A DNA stretch of 64,000 nt, from contig NZ_JAUZVZ010000010.1 of the NCBI RefSeq assembly GCF_030717845.1, positions 62,001 to 126,000 on the forward strand, given 5' to 3'. The DNA comes from Alkalimonas collagenimarina (GTDB lineage: Bacteria; Pseudomonadota; Gammaproteobacteria; Enterobacterales; Alteromonadaceae). Shown one piece after another: positions 45,449-55,110 of the stretch. The notes beneath the pieces were generated by a model. It made no database searches, was not told where the DNA came from, and saw only the letters and a list, made by a program, of their open reading frames with translations. A program made the position numbers and the translations under genes. The stretch's first letter is position 1. Every line of letters begins with the position of its first letter.

Positions 45449-46528
45449 ATGCGCATCGCAGTGGTCGGTGGTGGTATCAATGGGCTTTGTACAGCCTGGG
45501 AGCTGGCTAAGGCCGGTCATGATGTACAGCTCTATGAGCGAGATGCGTTGATGCAAGCCACTAGCCGGGCTTCATCCAAATTATTGCATGGTGGTTTGCG
45601 CTATCTAGAGCAAGGTGAGTTCCGGCTGGTGCGAGAAGCCTTGCAAGAGCGGCGCTGGTGGCTGCGTAAAACCAGCCACCTGACGCGACGTATTCCACTG
45701 CTGTACCCGATGTATCGTCAGGGACGCCGCCCACGCTGGCAGTTGAAAGTTGGTCTATTCCTGTATGATTTTTTCGCCGGTCGCAAAGGTATTGGCCGCC
45801 ATCGCTGGCTCACTGCGCCACAAACACTCCGCTGTTCACCTCACTTAGTTTCCGAGGGCTTGCAAGGCGCCTATTTATTTTTTGATGGCCAAATGGACGA
45901 CTATCAGCTGGGACTTTGGGTCGCTGAGCAGTGCCGGAAAACCGGAGTGCAGATTTTTGAGCAACAGCCAGTACTGAAGCTGACCACAGACGGTGAGCTA
46001 TTACTCAGCAGTGGCTGGCAGCAATTTGACCGCATCATCAATGTAGCTGGCCCCTGGAGTGAGTCCTTGCTGCTGCAATCTGATCTACCGGGGCAACAAC
46101 AGTTGGATTTAGTGCGTGGCAGCCACCTACTGCTGCCAGCTATTGGCCGATACGGCCATATGCTGGAGGTACCAGACAGCAGCCGCATCGTCTTTGCACT
46201 GCCTTACCAACACCAGTGCTTGCTTGGCACTACTGAAGTGCGACAACAACTGCATGAGCCTATCGCTTGTTCCGAAGCAGAGCGTGATGAATTACTGACA
46301 GTGTATAACCACTACTTCCAACCTCAGGTACAAGCCGCAAATATTCTGGATAGTTTTGCCGGGGTTCGTCCCTTGTTGAAAAGCAACCAAGACAGCAGTC
46401 GCGCCAGCCGCGAATACAACCTGCATTGGCAGCAGCAGATCTTAACAGTCAGTGGCGGCAAGTGGACCACAGCACGAGCACTGGCCAAGCAGGTACGAAA
46501 GCAGATACAGCAATCCGTGGATAAATAG
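45449..46528 (+). CDS. Short GlpD-like FAD-dependent dehydrogenase
   Basis: FAD-dependent oxidoreductase of the DAO/GlpD group, 359 residues. N-terminal dinucleotide motif GGGINGLCTAWELAKAGHDV, then the GlpD-type ASSKLLHGGLRYLEQGEFRL and VREALQERRWWLRK. A C-terminal GFAD-type motif VSGGKWTTARALAKQV is present. GlpD is about 500 residues; this protein lacks the C-terminal helical domain, so it may oxidise another alcohol or glycerol-3-phosphate without the usual partner. AAGGAAAAAA precedes the ATG. Confidence 0.88.
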   Translation: MRIAVVGGGINGLCTAWELAKAGHDVQLYERDALMQATSRASSKLLHGGLRYLEQGEFRLVREALQERRWWLRKTSHLTRRIPLLYPMYRQGRRPRWQLKVGLFLYDFFAGRKGIGRHRWLTAPQTLRCSPHLVSEGLQGAYLFFDGQMDDYQLGLWVAEQCRKTGVQIFEQQPVLKLTTDGELLLSSGWQQFDRIINVAGPWSESLLLQSDLPGQQQLDLVRGSHLLLPAIGRYGHMLEVPDSSRIVFALPYQHQCLLGTTEVRQQLHEPIACSEAERDELLTVYNHYFQPQVQAANILDSFAGVRPLLKSNQDSSRASREYNLHWQQQILTVSGGKWTTARALAKQVRKQIQQSVDK

Positions 46529-46602
46529 CTGATGCCAGAGATCTTGCGCCAGACGCTCACCACAGTATGATGGAAACAAATCACCGCTGAGGTACGACAC
46601 TG

Positions 46603-46848
46603 ATGCCGCTATACATCGAAAATCGCCTGCGCTGGATACGCGAAATGCGCCACAAAAGCCCCTGCAAACGCTGTGGCACTTTGTACAATCACCACATAAA
46701 AGCCAAGTGCCCCGATTGCGGCACACTGGATAGCCATGAACTACGGGAGTTGCTGGCGCAAAAGGATGTGATCGTTCGCGATCTACGACGAATGGGTGGC
46801 GTATTTGCTGTACTTGCTGTACTCGCTACTCTATTATTTTTCTGGTAG
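46603..46848 (+). CDS. Small zinc-ribbon membrane protein
   Basis: An 81-residue protein with an N-terminal zinc ribbon (CKRCGTL and CPDCGTL, two CxxC pairs) and one C-terminal membrane helix (about 63-80, VFAVLAVLATLLFFW). The ribbon would face the cytoplasm. No family recognised. It lies between the GlpD-like and Mpo1-like genes, with short gaps. Confidence 0.75.
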   Translation: MPLYIENRLRWIREMRHKSPCKRCGTLYNHHIKAKCPDCGTLDSHELRELLAQKDVIVRDLRRMGGVFAVLAVLATLLFFW

Positions 46849-46869
46849 TACAATCCGGTAGAGGACTTT

Positions 46870-47190
46870 ATGAGTGCATCAATAGAGAAACAGAAATTTG
46901 CCAGCTTTAGCGAGTTTTACCCTTACTACCTAGCAGAACACCAACACCCAACCTGTCGACGGCTACACATTATTGGCAGTAGCCTGATATTGTTGGTACT
47001 GGTTATAGCAGTAATCACCAGTAACTGGATGTTGCTGTGGTTACTCCCTGTGATTGGCTATGGTTTTGCCTGGGTTGGGCATTTCTTTTTTGAGCACAAC
47101 AAGCCTGCTACCTTCAAATACCCGCTGTACAGCTTGATAGGCGATTGGGTGATGTTTAAGGATGTTCTGAGTGGTAAGATCCGCTGGTAG
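46870..47190 (+). CDS. Mpo1-like (DUF962) membrane protein
   Basis: A 106-residue DUF962 protein related to yeast Mpo1, an Fe(II) dioxygenase for 2-hydroxy fatty acids. Signature: FSEFYPYYLAEHQHPTCRRL, then HIIGSSLILLVLV, GYGFAWVGHFFFEHNKPATF and YPLYSLIGDWVMFKDVLSG. The His residues in HQHP, RRLHIIG and GHFFFEHN match the family metal-binding pattern. Two or three membrane helices. Confidence 0.9.
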   Translation: MSASIEKQKFASFSEFYPYYLAEHQHPTCRRLHIIGSSLILLVLVIAVITSNWMLLWLLPVIGYGFAWVGHFFFEHNKPATFKYPLYSLIGDWVMFKDVLSGKIRW

Positions 47191-47192
47191 CA

Positions 47193-47684
47193 TCAGCCCG
47201 CTTTCAGCCACTTGTACAGTACTAACGCATCGATATATCCCATGGTAGGGTGATGAAATGCCTGCGGCAAACGCCCCACTATCGCAAAACCTAATTTCTG
47301 CCAAAGCCGAACGGCTCCCTCGTTGCTTGAGGCAACAAAGTTAAACTGCATAGCTTGGTAGCCAAGCTCCAGGGCAACCTGCTGAGAGTGCTCACACATG
47401 TCACTGGCAATACCCCGGCCACGCGCCGCTTCAGCCACCATATAACCGCAGTTACAAACATGGCTGCCAGGCCCTGCATGATTCGTTTTCAAGTAGTAAG
47501 TACCAAGGATCTGGCCATTTTCTTCACAGACATAAGTCTGGCGCGGAGTTACCATCCACAACTGAAAAGCTTGAGGTTGCGAAATATCACGCTCGTAAGC
47601 ATAGGTTTCGCCAGCTTTGGCAATTGAGTGGAAAATAGGCCAGATTTGGTCAAAGTCAGCGGTTGTAGCAAGGCGTATTATCAT
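47193..47684 (-). CDS. GNAT-family acetyltransferase
   Basis: A 163-residue GCN5-related acetyltransferase, start at MIIRLATTADFDQIW. The acetyl-CoA loop is MVAEAARGRGIASDMCEHSQ (R-G-x-G-I-A), then LGYQAMQFNFVASSNEGAVR and KLGFAIVGRLPQAFHH. Closest overall to YhhY/phosphinothricin-type enzymes. It is convergent with the Mpo1-like gene. Substrate unknown. Confidence 0.92.
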   Translation of the reverse strand: MIIRLATTADFDQIWPIFHSIAKAGETYAYERDISQPQAFQLWMVTPRQTYVCEENGQILGTYYLKTNHAGPGSHVCNCGYMVAEAARGRGIASDMCEHSQQVALELGYQAMQFNFVASSNEGAVRLWQKLGFAIVGRLPQAFHHPTMGYIDALVLYKWLKAG

Positions 47685-48118
47685 GGTGCAATGAATAGGA
47701 ATAAGTGAGATCAAGCGAACGAGTATAACGGATCACAGAGGGACTTAACATATAGCACGTTTCAGCGGTTTTCATCGCACACCTTATGGCAACGGTTGGA
47801 CTCGCCGGGTAAATAAATTCATAGGCACAGCCTACTCAAATTGCAATAGAAGTTGCATGATCAAGAGTTAGTCATTTCTACGTAGACGCACCCAATCAAG
47901 AATCATTTATTCGTCATATCCAAACAAATCAGTTATAATAGATTGCAAAATTTATGATTCATGCTAAGTTAGTGCTGGTGAGTTCCCATTTATTTGCTGA
48001 GACAGATGTCCGGTTCATTTGTCAGTACCACTGTACTGCCAAGCGGAATGAAGCTCTCAAGGTTGCAGTGCATGACTGATCAAGCCAAGACAGCAGAGCC
48101 GACAGAAGTGGAGAAAAA
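47685..48118. other. 434-bp intergenic region upstream of the amino-sugar kinase
   Basis: No gene is seen here. It holds a candidate promoter (TCGTCA 47911-47916, 17 bp, TATAAT 47934-47939) for the kinase. The leader from there to the kinase start would be about 170 bases, long enough for regulation. An ATAATAGATT sequence (47935-47944) over the -10 is the reverse complement of AATCTATTAT (60090-60099) in the TonB-receptor promoter region. Confidence 0.6.
47911..47939 (+). promoter_or_regulatory. Candidate promoter of the amino-sugar kinase
   Basis: TCGTCA and a perfect TATAAT with 17-bp spacing. The -35 hexamer matches consensus in four of six positions. Predicted transcript start near 47946. 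Confidence 0.55.
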
Positions 48119-49021
48119 ATGACAGCAACAAACTATATTTTAGGTGTCGATGGCGGCGGTACGAAAACAGTTGCCAGATTAATGAATACCAGCACAGGAC
48201 AAAGCTGGCAGTCTCATGGTGGCCCATCCTCGTTATCATTTGGTATCAAGCCGGCCGTAAACAGCATCGTGCAACAAGGCAACGAGTTAGCACGACGAGC
48301 GGGTATCGAATTATCCGATATATCCTTAGTGGCTGGCTTGGCAGGGGCCTGTGATAGCAATTTGAGTACAGCAACGCAACAAGCATTGCAATCTTACTTT
48401 TATCAGGTCGAAACATTTAGCGATGCAAAAACATCTGCATGGGGCGCCAATCAGGGCAAACCGGTAGCTGTGGTCGCTTTAGGCACAGGATCCGTTGCAA
48501 TGACCCTGGATAGAGATGGAAAAGAAACACTGATTGGTGGCTGGGGGCTATTAGCAGGTGATGAAGGCAGTGGTGCAAAGTTTGGTCTCAATGCCGTAAA
48601 TGCCTTGTTGTGGGAGCTAGACTCAAGGCAACCACTATCACCAACCGCACACTATATCACCACACGAGTAGGAGATAAGCGCAGTGATATTTTGCACTTT
48701 CTTCGTTCTGCCAAAAGCACTGATTTTGCAACCTTATTGCCTGCTATTTGGTCGCTTCACACTACCTGTTCTGTAGCTGAAACTTTAGTGCAGCAACACA
48801 CTCAGGCGGTGCTCCGCTTAATCAATACGCTGGATAAACAATTACCACTCATGCTGATTGGTGGTTTGGCAAAGATAAGCATCCCGTTATTACCAAAGGG
48901 GATTCAACAACGAGTGCAGCCCGCATTAGGAAACTCTCTGGATGGTGCCTGCTTGCTTGCTCAACATCTATTTGCTTCGCCTATGTCTTGCTACCACACA
49001 GCCCAAGCTAAGCACGGTTAG
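48119..49021 (+). CDS. BadF/BcrA-type amino-sugar kinase (GlcNAc/MurNAc kinase)
   Basis: ASKHA-fold kinase of 300 residues, BadF/BadG/BcrA/BcrD family. Phosphate-1 motif ILGVDGGGTKTVARL, phosphate-2 VVALGTGSVAMTL, GGWGLLAGDEGSGAKFG, and an adenosine motif MLIGGLAKISIPLL. GGAG precedes the ATG. The family contains GlcNAc kinases and MurK of Clostridium acetobutylicum, which phosphorylates both MurNAc and GlcNAc. Here MurQ needs MurNAc-6-phosphate but no phosphotransferase transporter (MurP) is present, so a kinase step is required; this gene would supply it. Specificity is inference. It converges on the RpiR regulator. Confidence 0.88.
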   Translation: MTATNYILGVDGGGTKTVARLMNTSTGQSWQSHGGPSSLSFGIKPAVNSIVQQGNELARRAGIELSDISLVAGLAGACDSNLSTATQQALQSYFYQVETFSDAKTSAWGANQGKPVAVVALGTGSVAMTLDRDGKETLIGGWGLLAGDEGSGAKFGLNAVNALLWELDSRQPLSPTAHYITTRVGDKRSDILHFLRSAKSTDFATLLPAIWSLHTTCSVAETLVQQHTQAVLRLINTLDKQLPLMLIGGLAKISIPLLPKGIQQRVQPALGNSLDGACLLAQHLFASPMSCYHTAQAKHG

Positions 49022-49075
49022 CACCGATGCACTAGTGCGTAAGGTAGTGGCTGAATACGAAAACCACTTCCCGAT

Positions 49076-49933
49076 TTATTTAGCCGCAGCGCGGAAATCA
49101 AGCAGTGCCTTGTTTGAAGCCTCCAGCATTTTTCGGCCTTTGTCGGATGATTGTGTCAGCAGAATAAAAAGAGTATCGATCACCAGTTCCTGCGCCGTTC
49201 GTGCCAGAATGGATGAGATACGCGCAGAGGTTTCATCCGCCACCGTATGCAGACACACATCGGCCAGACGGCTAATGCTGTTGCTGCCGTAACCGGTTAA
49301 ACTGATAAGTTGTACCTGATTTGCTCTGGCATGTTTTGCCGTCGCGATAATCTCTGGGGTTTCACCTGACTCACTGATCACAAACAACAAGTCATGCTGA
49401 CTGTAGTTCGCTACGTTAGCCAATTGAACATGTGTATCGCTTTCTGTGATCGCAGCCATTCCCAACTTCTGTAACTTTAATGTCAGATCCCGAGCCACTA
49501 ATGCCGAAGCGCCAATACCACACAACATGATCCGTTTAGCATTGAGTAGTTTATGACAGACCTGCTCAAATGTTTGTTGACTATTAATGGCTCTGGTGTT
49601 GTGTAGCACTGAAATTTTACTGGCGACCAGCTTATCAGCCGTCACATCAAAGCTATCATCTAAAGAGATCTGACCATGCAATTGGACCGATGGTTTCTCG
49701 TTGTCTTGATGCAAGCTGTCGTTCAAATCAAACTTAAAGTCGGTGTAGCCCTTGTTACCCAGCTTTTGGGTAAACTTAACTACGCTGGCCTGACTGACAC
49801 CAGCCGTTTCAGCCAGAGTGCGCGACGACATGTAACGAATTTGATCCGGATTTGATAGGATGAAGTCGGCTAACAATTTTTCGCCCGGCGAGAACAAATC
49901 ACGTAAAACATTGATTTTATGCAATATAGACAT
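49076..49933 (-). CDS. RpiR/MurR-like transcription regulator with SIS domain
   Basis: A 285-residue RpiR-family regulator. HTH about residues 1-77 (KLLADFILSNPDQIRYMSSR, TLAETAGVSQASVVKFTQKL), then a SIS sugar-phosphate-binding domain about 120-255 (MLCGIGASALVARDLTLKLQ, LLFVISESGETPEIIATAKH). SIS domains bind phosphosugars; Escherichia coli MurR is induced by MurNAc-6-phosphate. Position at the end of the murQ operon strongly suggests the same ligand. It has its own 111-bp control region with a small palindrome. Confidence 0.92.
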   Translation of the reverse strand: MSILHKINVLRDLFSPGEKLLADFILSNPDQIRYMSSRTLAETAGVSQASVVKFTQKLGNKGYTDFKFDLNDSLHQDNEKPSVQLHGQISLDDSFDVTADKLVASKISVLHNTRAINSQQTFEQVCHKLLNAKRIMLCGIGASALVARDLTLKLQKLGMAAITESDTHVQLANVANYSQHDLLFVISESGETPEIIATAKHARANQVQLISLTGYGSNSISRLADVCLHTVADETSARISSILARTAQELVIDTLFILLTQSSDKGRKMLEASNKALLDFRAAAK

Positions 49934-49946
49934 TGTTATTTATCAT

Positions 49947-49962
49947 TTATAACGAAGTATAA
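49947..49962. repeat. Palindrome in the regulator control region
   Basis: TTATA-N6-TATAA, 14 bp before the regulator start codon. It contains GTATAATC (49957-49964), also found in the symporter/nagZ control region (56753-56760). A candidate operator, but short and AT rich. Confidence 0.35.
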
Positions 49963-50044
49963 TCATTGTAGAGTATCAGAAATTATTTTTCACCCACTAC
50001 AACACGATACCATTGGATTTCCCAATACAAATCATCGAGCTTCC

Positions 50045-52897
50045 TCATACATCTGATTGGTTTAAGTGCCTGGGGTTCGCTTGGCGGCTTACCTCCTCCA
50101 GCAAGTACACTACCGATTGATACGGCAAGCCACTGTGCTCTGTAAGGCCTATTTCACAGGTGCGGCTATTGCTGTAGCCATGCTGGCAGCCTGCGGGAAT
50201 GTGCTGCTTCAGTGTTCGAAGTGCGTGCGCATTCAGATCCGGCAAGGTAAATCCTTTATCGCCAGCAAAGCCACAGCATTCGATATCTGCCGGCACCACC
50301 ACCTGTTCAGCACAGGCTTCGGTGAGTGCGACTAACTGATCGGCACTGCCGCGCCGTTGACTACTGCAGGTGACATGCAATAAGACGGGCTCGGTTTGCT
50401 TGTTGATGGTGAGTGCCGGTAACGCCTTCTGGTATAAAAATTCGGCCAACTCAAACAGTTCAAAATCCGGCTGGCCTGCTTGCAGTTGCAAAGCACAGGG
50501 TGAAGCATCCGTAATCACCATCAGCGGTTTAGCTGGCATCGCTTGCTGCAATTGCTGTATCGTTTCGCTGCGCTTACGCTCGGCAAGTTCACGCCAGCCT
50601 TTGCTATCCCATGGCTGACCGCAGCAAAGATCGTTCAGTTGTTCCGGTACCAGCAAGCGATAACCCGCGCGCCGTAACACAATGGAAAGTACCGTTGCGA
50701 CATCACGCTGATCGTCAGCCTGCCTGTCTGGGGAAAAAATCCGATTGGCACAGCTTGGAAAGTAAAGTACCGGCGTTAATTGCGACTCTGTTGCTTCAGG
50801 GAGCTGTACCTTGCTGGCGCCCTTAGGCCAGGCGCCATAGTAAGAAGGCAAGGATGGCGCTAAACGACGTAAGCCACGGGAAACCGCGCCAACAGCTGGT
50901 ACACCCAGCATATTCCGTGCAACGCCTACACCATTCAGTGCAAAACGTGCCAGCTGACTGGCAGCAGAGAAATGATCGGCTGCCCATGTTGCGATGGTTG
51001 AAGCAGGCTTCGATGCTGCTCGCAATGTTTTGATGTAGTCACCGGTATTGATACCAACCGGGCAGCGGGTGGCACACAGGCCAGTCGCGGCGCAGCTGTC
51101 GATACCGGCATGCTGGTACGCAGCTCGAACGTCAGTCAGGTCAGGGCCCGATAAGGCATTCATCTGACGCTGCATCGCAATACGTTGCCTCGGGGTCAGG
51201 GTGTACTCCTGAGATGGGCATACCGTCTCGCAGAAACCACACTCAATGCATTTATCAATCAGGTCATCGACCGCTGGCATCGTTTTTAAGTTGGCTAAGT
51301 GCGCATGCGCATCCGTATTCAAAATAACGCCCGGATTTAAGATACCGACTGGGTCAAACAACTGCTTGATCCGCTCCATCACCTGATAGGCATCATTGCC
51401 CCACTCCAACGCCACAAAGGGTGCCATATTGCGGCCGGTGCCGTGCTCAGCTTTTAACGAACCTTGAAAATCCACCGCCACCATCTGGCTGACCTCGGCC
51501 ATAAAGTCTGCATAACGCTGCTTTTGTTGCTCGGTCTCAAAGGCCTGGGTAAACACAAAGTGGAGGTTTCCCTCCAGCGCATGGCCAAAAATAATGGCTT
51601 CATCGTAGCCATAGCGGCTAAATAGCTGTTGCAGTGCAGCCACACCATCCGCTAATCGCTCAATTGGGAAAGCAACATCTTCAATAATGACGGTGGTGCC
51701 TGTAGCCCGAACAGCTCCTACTGCAGGAAAGGTGCCTTTGCGAAAATTCCACAACGCCGCATTGCGGCTGGCATCGCTGCTAAATGCGACCTGCGCCAGC
51801 ATACTTTGCTCATGCTGAGTGAGTACCAGACTCACCTCATCGATATGCTGTTGAAGCTGCTTTTCCGAGGTGGCGGCAACTTCAATTAACAGCGCTGCCG
51901 CCGTCGCAGGCAGAGAAGTAATATCCGGCATACCGGGTTTATCAGCCACACTTTGCAATGCTCTGAAATCCAGTAATTCAACCGCCTCGACCGGGCTACC
52001 ACTAAGCAGTGAAACACTCTCACAACAGGCTTGTAAGCTATCAAACACAAAAAATCCGGTCGCTCGGTAGGGATCTTGCGCCACCGTTTTATAGGTGATG
52101 TCGGCAATAAAACCAAGCGTACCTTCGGAGCCAATCATCAGGTGCTTCAGAATATCCAGCGGATCTGTGTAATCCACCAGCGCATTGATGCCATAACCGG
52201 TGGTGTTTTTCAGCCGGTACTTATGGCGTATCCGGCTGCGTAACGCCTCATTGGCATTGACCTCAGCTGCCAACGCCTGCAAACCATCGAATAACTCCCG
52301 GTAGCTGTGCTGAAAAGCAGCAACACTCTTCGGACAAGACGTATCCAGCACCGCACCATCGGCCAGCACCAACGTCATATCCTGCACCGTATGGTAGCTG
52401 TTGTGTTTCACGCCACAGCACATGCCGGAGGCATTATTGGCAGCAATGCCCCCAACTTTGCAGCTATTGATGGAGGCCGGATCCGGCCCTATCTTCCGGC
52501 CATAGGGTAGTAATAATTGATTCGCTTTGGCACCAATGACCCCTGCCTGCAGCCAGATTTTAGCTCCGTTATCGAGCACTTCTGCATGCTGCCAGTTATC
52601 CGACAATAACAGCAGCACGGAGTCGGAAATAGCCTGACCAGACAAGCTGGTACCCGCCGCACGAAAGGTAATGGCTATCCTGGCCCGGTTTGCCAGCTGC
52701 AATACAGCCACCACCTGCGGCAAGCTATGTGCACGCACCACCAGTTGTGGCAACAAATAATAGAAACTGGCATCACCACTGTACGCCATACGCCGGGGCA
52801 AATCGGCAAAGACGTCTGGCGCATCACTCAATGCTTCGAGTTGCAGCTTAAAATCCTGGTACCTCTCCTGCAAAACTAGATTGTGGTCCGTGGTCAT
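50045..52897 (-). CDS. FAD/Fe-S oxidoreductase, probable D-lactate dehydrogenase
   Basis: Large 950-residue flavin and iron-sulfur dehydrogenase (Dld-II/GlcD-GlcF fusion type). PCMH FAD domain about 40-230 (RARIAITFRAAGTSLSGQAI, GKIGPDPASINSCKVGGIAA-like region), FAD-oxidase C domain about 250-530, two [4Fe-4S] motifs about 555-640 (CIECGFCETVCP; CAATGLCATRCP), and CCG domains about 710-945 (CCGQPWDSKGW, ECCGFAGDKGF). Such proteins oxidise D-lactate or D-2-hydroxyacids to quinone or cytochrome. It follows namZ by 39 bp. D-lactate is the second product of MurQ, so it would complete MurNAc use. Substrate is inference. Confidence 0.9.
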   Translation of the reverse strand: MTTDHNLVLQERYQDFKLQLEALSDAPDVFADLPRRMAYSGDASFYYLLPQLVVRAHSLPQVVAVLQLANRARIAITFRAAGTSLSGQAISDSVLLLLSDNWQHAEVLDNGAKIWLQAGVIGAKANQLLLPYGRKIGPDPASINSCKVGGIAANNASGMCCGVKHNSYHTVQDMTLVLADGAVLDTSCPKSVAAFQHSYRELFDGLQALAAEVNANEALRSRIRHKYRLKNTTGYGINALVDYTDPLDILKHLMIGSEGTLGFIADITYKTVAQDPYRATGFFVFDSLQACCESVSLLSGSPVEAVELLDFRALQSVADKPGMPDITSLPATAAALLIEVAATSEKQLQQHIDEVSLVLTQHEQSMLAQVAFSSDASRNAALWNFRKGTFPAVGAVRATGTTVIIEDVAFPIERLADGVAALQQLFSRYGYDEAIIFGHALEGNLHFVFTQAFETEQQKQRYADFMAEVSQMVAVDFQGSLKAEHGTGRNMAPFVALEWGNDAYQVMERIKQLFDPVGILNPGVILNTDAHAHLANLKTMPAVDDLIDKCIECGFCETVCPSQEYTLTPRQRIAMQRQMNALSGPDLTDVRAAYQHAGIDSCAATGLCATRCPVGINTGDYIKTLRAASKPASTIATWAADHFSAASQLARFALNGVGVARNMLGVPAVGAVSRGLRRLAPSLPSYYGAWPKGASKVQLPEATESQLTPVLYFPSCANRIFSPDRQADDQRDVATVLSIVLRRAGYRLLVPEQLNDLCCGQPWDSKGWRELAERKRSETIQQLQQAMPAKPLMVITDASPCALQLQAGQPDFELFELAEFLYQKALPALTINKQTEPVLLHVTCSSQRRGSADQLVALTEACAEQVVVPADIECCGFAGDKGFTLPDLNAHALRTLKQHIPAGCQHGYSNSRTCEIGLTEHSGLPYQSVVYLLEEVSRQANPRHLNQSDV

Positions 52898-52936
52898 GGC
52901 ATTGCCTTTACGAAGGTATGTATATTCAATTAAGCA

Positions 52937-54136
52937 TTAAGGATAGAGCAAATATGGCGTACGACGTTGCTTAAACTCAGCCAGATCAGCTTGCCAGCTC
53001 GCCTTAATTTCTTCCTCAGATTGACCTTGTTCAATGGCTAGCCTGAGCGTGTTTGTTCCTGCCAATCTATCCATAAAGCCTTCAGAAGTAAAAAAAGTTT
53101 CCCCTGCTTCAGCAAAAACCCGATACCAGTTAATCAGATAACTTAATTGCAATCCTTCGACCGGTGCATGTCGCAAATCCTGGCCATACACCGTTTGATC
53201 TTTGAACTTGGGGTTACTTGCCGCACCTGGGATCGAGCGTGGTGTAAAAGAGAAAGCAGGTTCGGTATCAGACACATACAAAGTCGGGTGGCCAATCACC
53301 TGAAATGGAAAATCGGTGCCTCGCCCTTCACTGACCGGGGTTGCCTCGAAGAAACACAGGGAAGCATAGGCACGAATGGACTGATAGTTGGGTAAATTGG
53401 GGCTGGGCCGTACCGGCAGCTCGTAGCGCATGGTCCGCTCATAATTCAGCATCGGCACCACATGCAACTCCAGTGAGCTGCTTGTATCCAGCCAGCCTTC
53501 CGCCAGAATCATCTGCGCTAACTCAGCAACCGTCATGCCATGCAGCAGCGGAATTCGATGCATACCGACAAAAGAACGAAACGCCTCGTCCAATAGTGGC
53601 CCATCGACAAACTCCCCATTCGGGTTTGGCCTGTCGAGGACAATAAAAGGGATCCCTCGTTCGCTGGCAGCCTCCATCACATAGTGCATCGAGCTGATGT
53701 AAGTATAGAAGCGGGCACCAACATCCTGGATATCGAACAACACCACATCCAGATCATGCATGGCCGCTTCTGATGGCTTTCTGGAGCTGCCATAAATGGA
53801 ATAGATCTCAACTCCGGTTGCTGTATCAATACCCGCTTTGACATGGGCACCGGCATCATGATCGCCACGAAAGCCATGCTCAGGTGCAAAGATGCGCTGC
53901 ACGGTCACCTGCTGACTGATTAAGTAATCCACCAGGTGTTGCTGTTGATGCATGGACGTCTGGTTCACAACCAGGCCGACTCGCTTACCGGCCAACAAAG
54001 GCAAAAAACGCTCCGTTTGATCCACCCCCAACACCAGCTCTGCCGACTTTTCTTCTTGCGTATCCGGTTGCAAAGGCTGAGGACTGCAAGCAGCAAGCAG
54101 CAGTATCAGCACAAAACACGTGATTGGTTTAACCAT
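52937..54136 (-). CDS. namZ: Exo-beta-N-acetylmuramidase NamZ (DUF1343, GH171), lipoprotein
   Basis: Predicted outer-membrane lipoprotein of 399 residues that releases terminal MurNAc from peptidoglycan chains, as shown for Bacillus subtilis NamZ (YbbC). Lipobox LLAAC with Cys17 and +2 Ser. DUF1343 signatures: [65 protein letters not shown]. The start is set at MVKPITCF: its ATG overlaps the murQ stop (ATGGTTAA, 8 bp), and only this start gives a clean lipoprotein signal. The coupling to murQ supports the function. Confidence 0.92.
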   Translation of the reverse strand: MVKPITCFVLILLLAACSPQPLQPDTQEEKSAELVLGVDQTERFLPLLAGKRVGLVVNQTSMHQQQHLVDYLISQQVTVQRIFAPEHGFRGDHDAGAHVKAGIDTATGVEIYSIYGSSRKPSEAAMHDLDVVLFDIQDVGARFYTYISSMHYVMEAASERGIPFIVLDRPNPNGEFVDGPLLDEAFRSFVGMHRIPLLHGMTVAELAQMILAEGWLDTSSSLELHVVPMLNYERTMRYELPVRPSPNLPNYQSIRAYASLCFFEATPVSEGRGTDFPFQVIGHPTLYVSDTEPAFSFTPRSIPGAASNPKFKDQTVYGQDLRHAPVEGLQLSYLINWYRVFAEAGETFFTSEGFMDRLAGTNTLRLAIEQGQSEEEIKASWQADLAEFKQRRTPYLLYP

Positions 54137-55058
54137 GATTGACCTCCAGTATGGCACTGCGTAACCGGCCATGATGTTTATCCAGTAATTGTTGCCCACT
54201 GCTGATATCCAGCCCGGTCACAACATGTAAAATGGCCAGCTTGGTTTGATGACCTGTTTTTTGCACCGCTTCACTGGCCTCTTGCAAGGTGCAGCCAGTT
54301 GCTTCGGCCACAATTCTGACCGCCCTGGCATACAGCTTTTGATTGCTGGCACTGACATCCACCATCAGGTTTTGATACACCTTACCACAACGGATCATGC
54401 TGGCAGTGGTTAACATGTTCAATACCATTTTTTGTGCTGTACCTGACTTCATGCGGGTTGATCCCGTCAACACCTCCGGGCCCACCACAGGGCAAATGCT
54501 AATTTCAGCACAACGGGTCACGGCAGAGCCAGGATTACAGGTCACCGCAACCGTAGCAGCCCCCAGCTCACGCGCATAGCTCAAGGCATGGGTCACATAC
54601 GGGGTACGGCCACTGGCGGCAATACCTACCAATACATCCTTTGCGCTAAAATTGATCCGCTTTAAGTCAGCAATGCCCAGCTTGATATCATCCTCGGCCC
54701 CTTCTACCGCCTTATGGATCGCCGCGTCACCGCCAGCGATAATGCCAATCACCAGCTCAGGTGAGACACTAAAGGTTGGCGGACATTCCACGGCATCAAG
54801 TACCCCTAAACGCCCACTGGTTCCGGCCCCCAGGTAAATCAAGCGGCCACCTTGCCCGAAGGCATGTACAATGTTATCAACTGCTTCAGCAACCTGAGGC
54901 AGCACAGCTTGAATCGCTGGTGCAATACGGTGGTCTTCCGCGTTAATTTTTTCTAGTAGCTCCAAAGGTTCTAATTCATCGAGGTTAAGCGTATCAGGGT
55001 TTCGGCTTTCTGAAACCAGTTGCTCAAGCTCACTCACCAGTTTTATATGCTCATTCAC
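54129..55058 (-). CDS. murQ: N-acetylmuramic acid 6-phosphate etherase
   Basis: SIS-domain etherase cleaving MurNAc-6-phosphate into GlcNAc-6-phosphate and D-lactate. Diagnostic sequences: [75 protein letters not shown]. The catalytic Glu in DAVECPPT and second Glu in AVEGAED are kept. The GTG at 55058 (VNEHIK) was chosen: AAGGT lies 7 bases upstream and gives 309 residues, close to the 298 of Escherichia coli; the longer frame runs into the symporter gene. Overlaps namZ by 8 bp. Confidence 0.97.
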   Translation of the reverse strand: MNEHIKLVSELEQLVSESRNPDTLNLDELEPLELLEKINAEDHRIAPAIQAVLPQVAEAVDNIVHAFGQGGRLIYLGAGTSGRLGVLDAVECPPTFSVSPELVIGIIAGGDAAIHKAVEGAEDDIKLGIADLKRINFSAKDVLVGIAASGRTPYVTHALSYARELGAATVAVTCNPGSAVTRCAEISICPVVGPEVLTGSTRMKSGTAQKMVLNMLTTASMIRCGKVYQNLMVDVSASNQKLYARAVRIVAEATGCTLQEASEAVQKTGHQTKLAILHVVTGLDISSGQQLLDKHHGRLRSAILEVNHG

Positions 55059-55110
55059 TGCAGTTACCTTACATTCAAATTTTTTAATAAAATGTCCATA
55101 CGAAGACGGC

